Assembly: GCA_000424365.1 (NCBI GenBank) | Contig: AUJT01000003.1 | Span: forward strand, 248,001 to 312,000 | Length of the DNA stretch: 64,000 nucleotides | Reading direction: 5' to 3' | Source: Lachnospiraceae bacterium NK4A144 | GTDB taxonomy: Bacteria; Bacillota; Clostridia; Lachnospirales; Lachnospiraceae | In this document: positions 1 to 9,457 of the stretch, in pieces | How the letters are laid out: each line of letters opens with the position of its first letter | Position numbering within the stretch: position 1 is the first letter of the stretch | Made by a program: the position numbers and the translations under genes | The notes under the pieces: generated by a model | What the model was told of the DNA's origin: nothing | Database searches by the model: none | The model's input: only the letters and a program-made list of their open reading frames with translations

Positions 1-636
1 AAGATCGCGATCGTCGGACCCACAGGATGTGGAAAAACTACATTTATAAATCTCCTTATGAGATTCTATGATGTAAATCGCGGTTCTATAAAGATAGATG
101 GACAGGATATAAACGATGTAACACGTGCTTCTCTCCGACAGAACTTCGGAATGGTCCTTCAGGAAACCTGGCTTAAAAACGGTACTGTCCGTGAGAATAT
201 CGCATTTGGAAAGCCGGATGCTACAGACGAAGAGATCATACAGGCAGCAAAAGAAGCTCACAGCTGGGAATTTATCAGACGTATGCCGCATAAACTCGAC
301 ACTGTTCTTACCGATGACAGTCTAAGTCAGGGGCAAAAACAGCTCTTATGCATCACCCGTGTCATGCTCTGCGATCCTTCAATGCTCATTCTCGATGAAG
401 CAACATCTAGCATCGATACCAGAACAGAAGCTCTTATCCAGAAAGCTTTTGATAAGCTCATGAAGGGCAGGACAAGTTTTGTCGTGGCTCACCGTTTAAG
501 CACAATCCGTGACGCAGATCAGATCCTCGTAATGAAAGACGGTCACATCATCGAACAGGGTGATCACGATACTCTGCTGCAGAAAAACGGATTCTATGCA
601 GAACTGTATAAATCTCAGTTTGCCCCCAGCACATAA
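1..636 (+). CDS. ABC exporter, C-terminal ATPase domain (partial)
   Basis: This gene is already open at the first base of the window, so only its C-terminus is present. It is the nucleotide-binding half of an ABC exporter of the multidrug/lipid half-transporter type, which uses ATP to move substrates out of the cell. Walker A (GPTGCGKT) is at the left edge, the Q-loop lies in GMVLQETW, the signature reads LSQGQKQ, Walker B is MLILDEATSSID and the switch histidine is in VAHRLST. LSQGQ instead of LSGGQ is common in this family. The membrane domain is outside the window, so no substrate can be named. Confidence 0.92.
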   Translation, partial: KIAIVGPTGCGKTTFINLLMRFYDVNRGSIKIDGQDINDVTRASLRQNFGMVLQETWLKNGTVRENIAFGKPDATDEEIIQAAKEAHSWEFIRRMPHKLDTVLTDDSLSQGQKQLLCITRVMLCDPSMLILDEATSSIDTRTEALIQKAFDKLMKGRTSFVVAHRLSTIRDADQILVMKDGHIIEQGDHDTLLQKNGFYAELYKSQFAPST

Positions 637-790
637 CCTGTCACACCGGATCAAAAAAACCGGAAAATGATCCATACACTTATGTTTAAAAAAAAATCCA
701 AAAAACTCGTATAGACCATCCATTATTTATCCGAAATGCAACATAGATACTGTGAAGAAACAGCTTATATTCTATGAGGGGTAATTGGTT

Positions 791-2812
791 ATGAGCAAAG
801 AGAAAACGGGAAACACCAAAAAAGTGACCCACATAAGTATTCAGCTTCTTATACTTCTTGTTCCACTGATGATACTCGCTATCACCATAGTCGCAGCTAT
901 CGTCTCGGTTCAGGCGCGCTCCGTGATCGTTAAAGAAGCTACCAACGGACTACTGACAGAAACAACATCAAATGCAAATGACATCTCTGCATTTCTATCC
1001 GGCATAACCAAATATTATGATGGTGTTGCCGACCTTATTGAGAGCAACGATTTTGCAAATGATAAAGAGTTGGAAGATGCTCTTGCAAACTCTATGAAGG
1101 AATATGACGGTATCGTTACAGATGTCTACATAGGTCTTTCAAACATGGATTTTATCGACGGCGCACGTTGGGTTCCGGATGCGGGATATGATCCTACCAC
1201 AAGAGGATGGTATCAAAACGGTAGCGGCAAAGATTCCATTGCTCTCCTTCCACCATCACTCGACATGACAACAGGAGCGATGGTTTCCTGCGGTTCACGC
1301 GGTATCACCTTAAAGGACGGCAGATCCGGCGTATTGTCAATAGATATAGATTTAGCAAATATTTCTAAAAATGTAAGTGAATATACTCCGCTCGACTCCG
1401 GTGAAAGCATGCTTTTTGACGGTACCAGTATAATCGCATCCGCCAATCTCGACTATGCAGGAACTGCTGCCTCCGACCACCCGGAAGACAATTTTTTGCA
1501 GAGTTTAGCCGCAGCTGCTGATAAAGGCTCATCCTCTGAAGTATTACTGATGAAAGGAAACAGCGGCAATAATTATGTAGCTTTACAGAATGTTCCCGGA
1601 ACTGACTGGATCCTTGCTTCCTTTGTAAGCCAGAAAAATGTTCTCTTAGGTATGTATCGTTTCCTTAACTCCGCGATCATAGCTGCGATCATAATCGTTC
1701 TGATCGCAATAATCGTTCTCCAGCGAGTTATCACCAAAATGGTTGCTGCACCCGTTCAGAAGCTCACTGCAAGTATTACCAAAATTGCAGCCGGAGATTT
1801 CACCATAGACATACCTGAAGGCGGAACTAATGAAATCGGTGTCATGAATAACCATATGCATGACTATGTTGTAAATATGCGCAATACTCTGTCCGAGATC
1901 AAGGAAATGGCAGATACGCTTTCTTCTGAAGCAGAAAACAGTAAAGCCGTGTCAAATGATCTAAATGGTCAGGCAGATGAGCAGGCTAAAGCAATGCAGC
2001 AGGTTCAGCATACTATGGATGATATGTCCAGTGCCGTAGCAGACCTTGCCCAAAATGCCACAACACTTGCAGACCAGGTTGGAGAGCTCAGAAACAAGAG
2101 TAATACCACTAAAGACACTATGGGCGCTCTTGTAACAAGTGCCCGCGACGGACAGCACGACATGGAGAAGATCCAGTCCGGAATGACTGATGTTTCCGAT
2201 TCTATGAACGAAATGAACGAAGTCGTTGATACCGTTGATAATTCTGCAAGACAGATTGATTCTATACTGGATATGATAAATTCCATCTCCAGCCAGACAA
2301 ACCTTCTGTCCCTCAATGCTTCTATCGAGGCTGCGCGTGCCGGTGAAGCAGGTCGCGGATTCGCTGTAGTTGCAGGAGAGATCGGCGCTCTGGCACAGAA
2401 CAGTGCCGAAAGTACCAGACAGATTTCCGAGATCATAAAGGAGATCACAAGCCAGATAGCAACTCTTTCGGAAAAAGCAAAGAAAAATGTTGAAATGATC
2501 AACTCCAACATGGAATCCGTCAACACCGCAGGAGAAACCTTTGAAAGAATATTTAAGAGTCTTGATGAAGCCGGTGATACAGTCGGAGACATGATAGATA
2601 AGATCGGAACAGTTGATGAAATAGCAACCTCAATGGCGGCTATTTCCGAAGAGCAGTCAGCAAGCACACAGGAAGTAACTTCCACTGCAGCTGCACTCGC
2701 TGAAGGAGCTGAGAACGTGGCCGATAATTCAAAGAACGTTGACGTCAGCGCATGTACAGTATCCGAATCAGCTGCAAGAATTGAAGAACTCATCAGTAAA
2801 TTTACTGTATGA
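791..2812 (+). CDS. methyl-accepting chemotaxis protein
   Basis: A transmembrane chemoreceptor that should pass ligand binding outside the cell to CheA/CheW. A membrane segment at about residues 15-40 is followed by an extracellular dCache-like sensor to about residue 285, a second membrane segment near 290-312, a HAMP region and a long coiled-coil signalling domain. The conserved hairpin tip is [20 protein letters not shown]. At about 673 residues it has normal length. I chose the ATG at 791 over the TTG at 785 because AGGGG at 777-781 lies 9 bases before the ATG and only 3 before the TTG. No che genes are nearby, so it is an orphan receptor. The ligand is unknown. Confidence 0.93.
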   Translation: MSKEKTGNTKKVTHISIQLLILLVPLMILAITIVAAIVSVQARSVIVKEATNGLLTETTSNANDISAFLSGITKYYDGVADLIESNDFANDKELEDALANSMKEYDGIVTDVYIGLSNMDFIDGARWVPDAGYDPTTRGWYQNGSGKDSIALLPPSLDMTTGAMVSCGSRGITLKDGRSGVLSIDIDLANISKNVSEYTPLDSGESMLFDGTSIIASANLDYAGTAASDHPEDNFLQSLAAAADKGSSSEVLLMKGNSGNNYVALQNVPGTDWILASFVSQKNVLLGMYRFLNSAIIAAIIIVLIAIIVLQRVITKMVAAPVQKLTASITKIAAGDFTIDIPEGGTNEIGVMNNHMHDYVVNMRNTLSEIKEMADTLSSEAENSKAVSNDLNGQADEQAKAMQQVQHTMDDMSSAVADLAQNATTLADQVGELRNKSNTTKDTMGALVTSARDGQHDMEKIQSGMTDVSDSMNEMNEVVDTVDNSARQIDSILDMINSISSQTNLLSLNASIEAARAGEAGRGFAVVAGEIGALAQNSAESTRQISEIIKEITSQIATLSEKAKKNVEMINSNMESVNTAGETFERIFKSLDEAGDTVGDMIDKIGTVDEIATSMAAISEEQSASTQEVTSTAAALAEGAENVADNSKNVDVSACTVSESAARIEELISKFTV

Positions 2813-2818
2813 TCCAAA

Positions 2819-2858
2819 GGGACGGGGGTACAGGTTCATGAACCTGTACCCCCGTCCC
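2819..2858. repeat. perfect 40-bp palindrome between convergent genes
   Basis: Each 20-base arm is the exact reverse complement of the other with no loop (arm starts GGGACGGGGGTACAGG). It starts 6 bases after the chemoreceptor stop and lies 27 bases before the end of metQ on the other strand. A near-identical copy sits at 8052-8093, also between convergent genes. No T-run follows on either side, so it is not a classical intrinsic terminator. It may stop transcripts from both sides or be a REP-like mobile palindrome. Confidence 0.85.
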
Positions 2859-2885
2859 CGTGGTCTGGGCACCTGTAGGCTTATT

Positions 2886-3797
2886 TTATTTTGCTGCAGG
2901 AATTACTGCGCCGTTGTACTTATCAGTGATGAACTGCTTGATCTCGTCAGACTGAAGGATCTCAACGAGTTTCTTAATGTTCTCATTGTCCTTATTTGCC
3001 TCAGTAACAGTGATGATATTTGCGTACTCGGAATCCTCTCCCTCTCTCATGAGGAACTTTGTTGTATCGATATTTGCCTCAAGAGCGCGGTTTGCATTTA
3101 CGAAGTATGCGTCAAAATCATCAGCTGCAGGGATGATATTTGCCTGATCCATCTCAACGATCTCGATAGGCTTCTTATATTCCTCAACCTGCTGAACTGT
3201 AGAATTGATGGCTGTAGTATCAGCCTTAAGAGTGATGAATCCCTCTTTCTCAAGAACCTTCAGAGCACGGTATTCGTTAGATGAGTCATTGGGAACAGCG
3301 ATAACTGCATTCTCCGGAAGCTCATCAACTGATCCATACTTATTGGAGAAGCATGTATAAGGCTCTACGTGAACTCCACCCATGCTGTAAAGGGTTGTTC
3401 CCATTTCTTCCTCGATAGACTCCATTGCAGGTACATGCATGAAGTAAGCGAAATCAACCTCTCCATCAACAAGCATGTCATTCCATGTTGCATCCCATGT
3501 TGTAGAAACCACATCCACTTCGATACCTGCCTCAGCAAGCTGATCCTTTGCTGCTTCAAGAATCTCACTGTGAGGTGTCAGATCTGCTACGCACTTAAGA
3601 ACTACTTTGTCGCTGGCGGACTCTGTACTTTCCGGAGCTGCTTCGGAAGCTGCTGTAGATGCTGTGGTAGAAGCAGGAGCTTCTGCTTCGGAAGCCGGTG
3701 CGGCTGTTGATGCGGCAGAAGTGGAACCACCGCATCCTGCGAGAACTGCTGCTGAAAGAACTGCTGTCATCATTACTGAAACGATTTTCTTTTTCAT
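2886..3797 (-). CDS. metQ: methionine ABC transporter substrate-binding lipoprotein MetQ
   Basis: An NlpA/MetQ-family solute-binding lipoprotein that captures methionine outside the membrane and delivers it to MetI/MetN. The signal peptide ends in a lipobox (VLAGCGG), giving a lipid-anchored cysteine. A low-complexity Ala/Ser/Thr/Glu linker follows, then the binding domain with NDSSNEYRALKVLE and AYFVNANRAL, both typical of the family. The start at 3797 is set by a GAGGAGG site 3800-3808; an upstream in-frame start gives eight extra residues and lacks a good ribosome site. It is the last gene of a leftward metN-metI-metQ order. Confidence 0.93.
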   Translation of the reverse strand: MKKKIVSVMMTAVLSAAVLAGCGGSTSAASTAAPASEAEAPASTTASTAASEAAPESTESASDKVVLKCVADLTPHSEILEAAKDQLAEAGIEVDVVSTTWDATWNDMLVDGEVDFAYFMHVPAMESIEEEMGTTLYSMGGVHVEPYTCFSNKYGSVDELPENAVIAVPNDSSNEYRALKVLEKEGFITLKADTTAINSTVQQVEEYKKPIEIVEMDQANIIPAADDFDAYFVNANRALEANIDTTKFLMREGEDSEYANIITVTEANKDNENIKKLVEILQSDEIKQFITDKYNGAVIPAAK

Positions 3798-3877
3798 AGA
3801 TCCTCCTCTTGTAAAAAACAAAAGATTTCTTTACTGGCAGAATGTCTCTGTCTGCCACGATAACTTGGGCTACTGTA

Positions 3878-4588
3878 TTAGATCAAATGGCGTTTCCTAA
3901 GTATCATGTAGGAAATTCCATTGCCCAGCATTTGAATAAGCTGAACCATGACGATCAGTACGACGATCGTCGCAAAAAGCAGATCGTGATTGTAACGTGT
4001 ATAGCCATAGGTTACTGCGATGTATCCGATACCGCCTGCACCAAAGCTGCCTGCCAGTGCTGTCATGGAGATAACGATGATAACGGCATTTGTAAATGCA
4101 CGGATAAGTGACGGAAGAGATTCAGGAACCATGATACGGAAAAGAATGCGGGCATTTCCGCTTCCCATAGCTTTGGCAGCTTCGATCTTTCCCTTATCGA
4201 GTTCTAAAAGGCTACTCTCTACGAGACGCGCAAAAAATGGTACACAGCTCGCAATAAGCGACAGTATACATGCATTCGAACCATATGATTTTCCGATAAG
4301 TGCTCTCGCAACAGGGAGCATGACAATGATGATGATAACCTGCGGAAGTGAACGGAAGCAGTTGATAATGACACCAAGGACATTGTGAATAGGAGAACAG
4401 GGAGTGAGTCCGTCATCTGCAGTGACTACGAGGACTAACCCGAGAATGATACCAAAGATAAGAACAAAAACAGAAGAAACGATCACCATGTAAAGAGTTT
4501 CTCCGATAGCAGGCACTACCTGTGCCCATACTTCTGCACTGAATGAATGTAAAAGAACATCCCAAAAAGAATATTTATAAAGGCTCAT
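3878..4588 (-). CDS. metI: methionine ABC transporter permease MetI
   Basis: The membrane channel of the MetNIQ methionine importer, a BPD_transp_1 family permease of about 236 residues with five or six hydrophobic segments. The EAA loop that docks on the ATPase is visible as EAAKAMGSGNARILFRIMVPE around residues 135-155, and the ending GIGYIAVTYGYTRY is typical of MetI. It lies between metN and metQ in the usual order. Gaps of 40 and 80 bp to its neighbours suggest one transcript. D-methionine or analogues may also be carried, as is known for the family. Confidence 0.93.
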   Translation of the reverse strand: MSLYKYSFWDVLLHSFSAEVWAQVVPAIGETLYMVIVSSVFVLIFGIILGLVLVVTADDGLTPCSPIHNVLGVIINCFRSLPQVIIIIVMLPVARALIGKSYGSNACILSLIASCVPFFARLVESSLLELDKGKIEAAKAMGSGNARILFRIMVPESLPSLIRAFTNAVIIVISMTALAGSFGAGGIGYIAVTYGYTRYNHDLLFATIVVLIVMVQLIQMLGNGISYMILRKRHLI

Positions 4589-4628
4589 GATTTTTCTTTC
4601 TGCGGAAATTACCGCGGTTCATAGTTTT

Positions 4629-5393
4629 TTACTCGCTCCGAAACTTATTAAATACATTTATAAAGTTTGCTGCTGTTTCACTCTTCGGAGTTTCAAAAAT
4701 TTCTTTAACTGTACCGGTTTCGACTAATCTGCCGTTTTCCATGACAGCCATACGGTCACAGGCATACCTTATTACTTCAAGTTCATGGGTGATAAGTATG
4801 ACTGTAAGCCCGAGCTTTTTATTAATTTCTTTTATGAGATCCAGAACTGAAAGTGTTGTCTGGGGATCAAGTGCGCTGGTTGCTTCGTCTGACAGTAGAA
4901 CCTCAGGATCGTTCGCGAGTGCTCTTGCGATACCGACTCTCTGTTTCTGACCGCCGGATAGTTCGCCGGGATAAGCATTGCTTTTCTCCGAAAGTCCTAC
5001 GAGAGAAAGCATTTCGTCAGCCTTTTTTTCAGCGTCCCGGTTTGACATGCCTGTGAGCTTCAAAGGGTAGAGGACGTTTTGCCGGACCGTCATCGAATCA
5101 AACAGATTGAACTGCTGAAAGATCATTCCTATCTTTCTGCGCTCGGTATTTAACTCATTTTTATTAAGCGCAGTGACATCGCGTCCATCTATCAAAATCT
5201 TACCGCTATCAGGTTCTTCGAGCCGGTTTATGCAGCGGACCAATGTTGATTTACCGGCACCGCTAAAGCCTACGATTCCAAATATTTCACCCTTTTGTAC
5301 GGTAAAATCAATTCCCTTGAGCACTTCAAGGGACTCCTTCTTCACACGAAAAGATTTGTGAAGATCTTTAACTTCAATAAAATTTTCAGACAT
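4629..5393 (-). CDS. metN: methionine ABC transporter ATP-binding protein MetN
   Basis: The ATPase of the MetNIQ importer. Walker A is GFSGAGKST, the signature is LSGGQKQR, Walker B reads VLLSDEATSAL and the switch histidine is in LITHELEV. From the ATG at 5393 it is 254 residues. Many MetN proteins are near 340 because of a C-terminal ACT-like regulatory domain, which is absent here, so inhibition by intracellular methionine through that domain is not expected. I prefer 5393 over the upstream in-frame start at 5450 because AAAGGA lies just before it and the longer N-terminus matches nothing. No SAM riboswitch or T-box is evident upstream. Confidence 0.93.
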   Translation of the reverse strand: MSENFIEVKDLHKSFRVKKESLEVLKGIDFTVQKGEIFGIVGFSGAGKSTLVRCINRLEEPDSGKILIDGRDVTALNKNELNTERRKIGMIFQQFNLFDSMTVRQNVLYPLKLTGMSNRDAEKKADEMLSLVGLSEKSNAYPGELSGGQKQRVGIARALANDPEVLLSDEATSALDPQTTLSVLDLIKEINKKLGLTVILITHELEVIRYACDRMAVMENGRLVETGTVKEIFETPKSETAANFINVFNKFRSE

Positions 5394-5537
5394 GCCAAAT
5401 CCTTTTATTACTGATGATAGAACTAAATTAAAAACAATCAACAAATCCATACTACTTCAAGTTAATGCTTTAGTGCAACAAAAAAGTTAAAGAATCCGGC
5501 ATAGGATTTATTTTGAGATTAGGATAAAGTAATATAA

Positions 5538-5730
5538 TGATGTCAGGGTCAAAAGGTCAAAATCCGATTGTGCTTGCACAAAGAGGATTGAGACCTTGGG
5601 ACCCGTAAAACACGAGCAAGTAGCGTTATTACGCGGAATGCGAGTGTTTTAGGATTGCGGGAATTGCGTAGCAATGAAGCAATCCGTGACATCAGTAAGG
5701 GGCAAAATTTACTTTTGACCCTTACATCAT
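5538..5730. repeat. dispersed intergenic repeat, family A copy 1
   Basis: An element of about 190 bp with inverted ends: GATGTCAGGGTCAAAA on the left and the complement of GATGTAAGGGTCAAAA on the right. The core contains ATCCGATTGTGCTTGCACAA, GGGACCCG, AACACGAGCA and GCGGAATGCGAGTGTTTTAG. The same blocks in the same order occur on the other strand at 43525-43678. It has no coding capacity and many internal inverted repeats, so it looks like a non-autonomous mobile element or a structured intergenic repeat. It lies between the divergent metN and glycosyltransferase genes. Its right end reads into TATAAT (5730-5735), a possible minus-10 for the rightward gene. Confidence 0.75.
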
Positions 5731-5786
5731 ATAATGATGACAAGGGTGAAAAAATCTGATAATCATAAAAACAAAGGATTTTAATC

Positions 5787-7403
5787 ATGACGAAACTTAT
5801 TGATCGGGCGATACTTAAATTCAAGACTAAAAATGTGCAATTAACTGCAATGATATGCCTTATCGCGATCTCAGCAGTTTTTTTATTTTACAGGATAAAC
5901 AGCTACCCCAATGTATATACCGATGAGGGAAACGGCATGTATGACAGCTGGTGTATAGCCAAGTACGGAACAGACAGTCATCTCTTAAAAAATCCCGTAT
6001 ATCTCCCGGGGTACAGGGGACAGGGACAGTCCGTGCTTTACGCGGATATCGCAGCACTTTTCCTGAAAGTATTTGGATACAAGCTATGGGCATACCGGCT
6101 TCCGCTGCTGCTTATCTGCATATTAAATATGATCCTGCTCATGTATATCGGTACAAAAAGAAAATGGGAAAAAGAAGTTTTCTTTTCGGTATTGGCAGTT
6201 TCCACATCTCCATGGATGCTGACAGTCGCAAGATATGGGATGGACTGCAATCTGTCCCCTTTTATATTGTCTATAGCATCACTCACTTTTTATTATGGAT
6301 GCACTGAAAGAGAGGATCCGGGTATAAGGAGAGCATGGCTGATCGCAGGAGCCGTACTATTTGCGGCAGTGTGCTACAGCTATAACGTGAGTTGGATATT
6401 CCTTCCCGTATTTATGCTTATCCTTCTCACAGGATTAATAAAGGCTAAGGCTGTAACGGTAAAAGAGCTTATAGTTCCTGCTGCGATATTTTTGATATTT
6501 GCATTTCCGATAATGCTTTTTGCAGTGAGGAGTAATATTTCATCCCTTAATAATGATCTGAAGATATTATGGTTTACTTTGCCTAAACTTGCGGTAGGCC
6601 GCGCAAGTGATTCATTTATAGATATAAGCGAAGGTATATTACCGGCGATCCGTACGAATTTATATAAAGGAATCCGGATGTTTGCAAATGGTACAGATAA
6701 GCTGTCATGGAACAGCCCGGGAAATTTCGGACCGTACTATATGTTTACGATGCCTTTCTTTTTGCAGGGACTGAGGGTGAGGATTAAGAGAAGACGTACA
6801 GATGATGTCTTTGTTCTCTCACAGCTAATTGGCATGATACCCATAATGCTGGTTGTCACACCTAATTATAACCATTGGATCTTTCTGCATTTTGCAGTTC
6901 TTTTTACCATAGGAACGGGGCTCTCGGATATTTTTTCCAAAGTCAGAGATACTGAGCCGCAGCGCAATTTTTTTAGAGCAGTGCTCATAACCTACGCCTT
7001 TTTTACAATATGGTTTTTCAATCAATATTTTACCGCAAGCCGTTATACAGGATGGGATAGTGATTCAAGAAATAAACTTCTTGAACTTAATACAGATATG
7101 TACAATAAAGTGTATGTAATCACAGAACAGGCAGATTTCCTTGAAAACCTGAGATTTGCACTGCCTGTTTCACCTGCGGAATTTCAGGAGACAAAAGACA
7201 ATCCGTATTCTGAAACAGATTACACGATGGAAACTACCTATTCCAATTTCGAACTCATGACAGACAGCACCATAATACAAGACCATTCTCTGTTCCTTAT
7301 ACAAAAGTCGCAGGCGGAGGATCATGAAGAGCTGGTAAATAGTCTTACCGAGACAGGCAATTTCCGTATGTATGAGTTGAACTATACGGTGTATGAGAAT
7401 TAA
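5787..7403 (+). CDS. glycosyltransferase family 39-like membrane protein
   Basis: A polytopic membrane protein of 538 residues resembling the GT-C fold enzymes of the PMT/ArnT (GT39) group, which move a sugar from a polyprenyl-phosphate donor onto an acceptor at the outer face of the membrane. A membrane segment at about 20-38 is followed by an acidic loop, YTDEGNGMYDSW, that matches the catalytic Asp-Glu position of the family. About ten more hydrophobic segments follow, then a soluble C-terminal part from about residue 415. The ATG at 5787 has AAAGGA upstream. It stands alone, so donor and acceptor cannot be named. Confidence 0.72.
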   Translation: MTKLIDRAILKFKTKNVQLTAMICLIAISAVFLFYRINSYPNVYTDEGNGMYDSWCIAKYGTDSHLLKNPVYLPGYRGQGQSVLYADIAALFLKVFGYKLWAYRLPLLLICILNMILLMYIGTKRKWEKEVFFSVLAVSTSPWMLTVARYGMDCNLSPFILSIASLTFYYGCTEREDPGIRRAWLIAGAVLFAAVCYSYNVSWIFLPVFMLILLTGLIKAKAVTVKELIVPAAIFLIFAFPIMLFAVRSNISSLNNDLKILWFTLPKLAVGRASDSFIDISEGILPAIRTNLYKGIRMFANGTDKLSWNSPGNFGPYYMFTMPFFLQGLRVRIKRRRTDDVFVLSQLIGMIPIMLVVTPNYNHWIFLHFAVLFTIGTGLSDIFSKVRDTEPQRNFFRAVLITYAFFTIWFFNQYFTASRYTGWDSDSRNKLLELNTDMYNKVYVITEQADFLENLRFALPVSPAEFQETKDNPYSETDYTMETTYSNFELMTDSTIIQDHSLFLIQKSQAEDHEELVNSLTETGNFRMYELNYTVYEN

Positions 7404-7481
7404 AGAGATTTTTAAGTATTTCTTAAAATTAACGATAATCGATATTCACGCCTTTTTTCGGGTATAAAATATGAACAAGAC

Positions 7482-7570
7482 GTTACGGTTCAGACGTAAA
7501 CGGAGCATTTACTGCTTGCAAAATCCGTTACGTGAGCGAGCTATAAGCGAGTGAACAGTAACCTATGACA
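7482..7570. repeat. dispersed intergenic repeat, family B copy 1
   Basis: The first 34 bases (beginning GTTACGGTTCAGACGTAAAC) match 44929-44962 with one mismatch. The second half, GAGCGAGCTATAAGCGAGTG, recurs in inverted form at 12299-12327 and 13126-13152. The region folds into stems and carries no gene. It lies directly before the small membrane protein gene at 7590. Confidence 0.7.
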
Positions 7571-7589
7571 TCGAAGTGGAGGCGTGATG

Positions 7590-8048
7590 ATGAAAGAAAA
7601 ACAGTATATTGATTATCGTGGAAATATTAAGGAGAGTTTTGAGAAGTACGTAAAGAAACCCGGATTAAGTCAGTCTTCTGACGAGTTTTACGGAAAGATA
7701 AAAGACAACAGTTTTTGGTTCTATAAGCCCTCTGCATGGGGAAGGAATAGTTTTAGAACTTTTCTACAGGGTGAGATCATAGGTGATAAAGTCTACTTTA
7801 ACTATAGAAAGGCCAGATTTTTGATACCGGCCATAATTTTTTCAGATTTATTTTTTGCTGCATATATTGCTTTTGTGCTTTATCTTTACACACATGGTGC
7901 AGGTGATGTTATCGATTTGCGAACAATATTACCGTTCGTAGTGGTCCCTATTTTGATGACAACGTTTACTTTTATATATCCAAGGAAAGAAAAAGAACAG
8001 CTTTATGAGAATTTGCAGCGTATCTGTTGGCCAGATATAAATGCATAA
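7590..8048 (+). CDS. small membrane protein of unknown function
   Basis: I do not recognise this protein. From the ATG at 7590 it has 152 residues: a polar N-terminal half of about 80 residues with several aromatic positions, two hydrophobic segments at about 85-107 and 118-136, and a charged C-terminus. The topology suggests a cytoplasmic domain on a membrane hairpin. Three in-frame starts are possible (GTG 7584, ATG 7587, ATG 7590). GGAGG at 7578-7582 fits the last one best with a 7-base spacing. It is a single gene between a family B repeat and a palindrome. Confidence 0.6.
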   Translation: MKEKQYIDYRGNIKESFEKYVKKPGLSQSSDEFYGKIKDNSFWFYKPSAWGRNSFRTFLQGEIIGDKVYFNYRKARFLIPAIIFSDLFFAAYIAFVLYLYTHGAGDVIDLRTILPFVVVPILMTTFTFIYPRKEKEQLYENLQRICWPDINA

Positions 8049-8051
8049 ATC

Positions 8052-8093
8052 GGGGACGGGGGTACAGGTTCATGAACCTATACCCCCGTCCCC
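8052..8093. repeat. 42-bp palindrome, second copy
   Basis: The same palindrome as 2819-2858, extended by one base pair on each side and with one mismatch in the right arm (CCTATACC for CCTGTACC). It begins four bases after a rightward gene ends and stops just before the 3' end of the leftward methyltransferase gene, so both copies occupy tail-to-tail gene junctions. Confidence 0.85.
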
Positions 8094-8099
8094 ACTGGC

Positions 8100-8897
8100 T
8101 CACCATATAAACAACGCCCAACGGTCATTCAATTTCGGAAGTAAAAATGCAAATATCTTTCCGCCGAGTGTGTACTTTTTCATTTCTTCATTGAAACTTC
8201 GTTCTTCAATGAGAGTAAATCCATCTGTAAGATCTGCGATTTCCTGCGCCGAGTCCGTCCCGGACATAAAGTGTGCCTTTGTAGTCTTTACAGTATCGTG
8301 ATACTTTTCTTTCCCCTGCATCATCTTGCAGTTCTGCTCTGCGATAAGCGTACCACCTGCCCGGAAATTATTTTTTAACACATTCAGCAAAGTGCGTATC
8401 TGCTCCATCGTGAGGTACATGAAAAGTCCTTCTGCGATGACAATAGGTTTTACGTCCTCATTCCCTACTTCTTTCTTTACCTCATCACACCAATGACTTT
8501 CCAGTGCATCGCCTTCTATCATTTTTACACGGTCTCTTTCAGGAAAGACTTTTCTGCGCGCTTTGATCGAATCAGGAAAATCCACATCAAACCATCTGAT
8601 TTTTCCATTATCAACCCTGCTGAATCTGTCATCAAAGCCGGCACCTATATTAACAATGACCGCATCGGGCTGTTCTGCTATTATTGCTTTAAGCTTACGA
8701 TCGAGCATGATAGTTCTCGCTATCACACCTTCGTGCGACATAAAGTTGTCGTATTTTTTCGTGTCTACCTACAGAAACCGAATTATTTCAACAGCCTTTC
8801 CATCATAAATCCTTGCATTTGGACGGAGAGATTCATTTGCTTTTATTACAAGTGGTATCAACGCCGTAGTTTCAACATCGCCAAGAGTAAGATCCAT
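8100..8897 (-). pseudogene. class I SAM-dependent methyltransferase (LCM/PPM1-like), interrupted by TAG
   Basis: The reading frame from the ATG at 8897, with AAGGAGG 6-7 bases upstream, runs in one frame to 8100 except for a TAG at 8769-8771, codon 43. The protein before the stop contains TTALIPLVIKANESLRPNA, the usual N-terminal motif of the leucine carboxyl methyltransferase-like family. The part after it holds the SAM-binding motif VIVNIGAGFDDRF, then DVDFPDSI, and IAEGLFMYLT. Full length would be 265 residues, normal for the family. Translation could restart at the ATG at 8741, but that product lacks the N-terminal helices. It could be a nonsense pseudogene, an unusual recoding case or a base-call error. 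The methyl acceptor is unknown. Confidence 0.8.
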
Positions 8898-8919
8898 TTT
8901 CTGCCTCCTTCATATTATT

Positions 8920-9082
8920 TCAGCCGATATATTCAAGCATCTCGTTAAATGCCTGTTTTCCTTCCACGCTTTTTGTTCATCTCCTTTACTTTTTCCAAAA
9001 GCTGTTCCTCAGGAAGGTCAAATATCTTTTTCATGTTCATTGATCTGACCGCTGTTTCAGCGATCTTTGCCCTTATACTCAC
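8920..9082 (-). pseudogene. alpha/beta hydrolase remnant, both ends joined
   Basis: Reading leftward from a GTG at 9082, the sequence encodes SIRAKIAETAVRSMNMKKIF and a Leu/Glu-rich stretch ending in EMNKKR. This resembles the N-terminus of clostridial alpha/beta hydrolases. At about 8969 the frame changes, and VEGKQAFNEMLEYIG plus a TGA follows, which looks like a hydrolase C-terminus. About 250 codons between the two are missing. The remnant ends just upstream of the methyltransferase ribosome site, so the two genes were probably an operon. The family assignment is from memory of the motif and is moderate; the deletion itself is inference from the two protein-like segments. Confidence 0.5.
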
Positions 9083-9401
9083 TTTTTATCCACTTCTACA
9101 TATAGCATGCACTAACTCTTTTAGTTAGTTACAACTTACTATCAGAGCAAAAAATATGCAACACCAATCCCCGGTATTGCGATTTTTTCTCAATTATTAA
9201 TCCAAACCTTAAGAAATCCTAAGCTTATGTTCACACTTTGTTTGGATATTTGAAATAATTCTGTTCTATTATATATACACATACAGAAGGATGCTCTTTG
9301 TTCTTCCCCCCTTCATTCGAACATTATCCTTTTGTATTCCCCCTAAATGGGACATCGATCCACCACCCCTCGTGAGATTTGATTTCCTGTATCAACCTAT
9401 G
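9083..9401. other. intergenic region with one operator-like inverted repeat
   Basis: No gene is visible. An inverted repeat, ACTAAC-7 bases-GTTAGT, at about 9110-9128 just upstream of the hydrolase remnant looks like a TetR/MarR-type operator or part of the old promoter. The rest is AT-rich and unremarkable. Confidence 0.4.
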
Positions 9402-9457
9402 AAAAAAACAAGATCAGCCGACCGGCGTTACCTCCGGACGGCTGGTCTTGTTTTTTA
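9402..9457 (-). terminator. intrinsic terminator of the LOG-family operon
   Basis: A long GC-rich stem (CAAGACCAGCCG pairing with CGGCTGATCTTG, one mismatch) is flanked by an A-run on the left and a T-run on the right, so it can act in both directions. It starts where the 9455 gene ends. Confidence 0.85.

Noticed and set aside
2005-2817. Long leftward open frame of 270 codons opposite the chemoreceptor gene
   Set aside because: It lies wholly within the chemoreceptor signalling domain, has Ser/Ala-rich composition typical of an antisense shadow, and has no ribosome site.
3595-3900. Overlapping frames opposite or within the start of metQ, rich in Ser, Ala or Arg
   Set aside because: They are shadows of the low-complexity linker of the lipoprotein.
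5394-5540. SAM riboswitch or T-box ahead of metNIQ
   Set aside because: I read the leader on the metN strand and found neither the SAM-I core nor a T-box sequence; only a repeat element is present further upstream.
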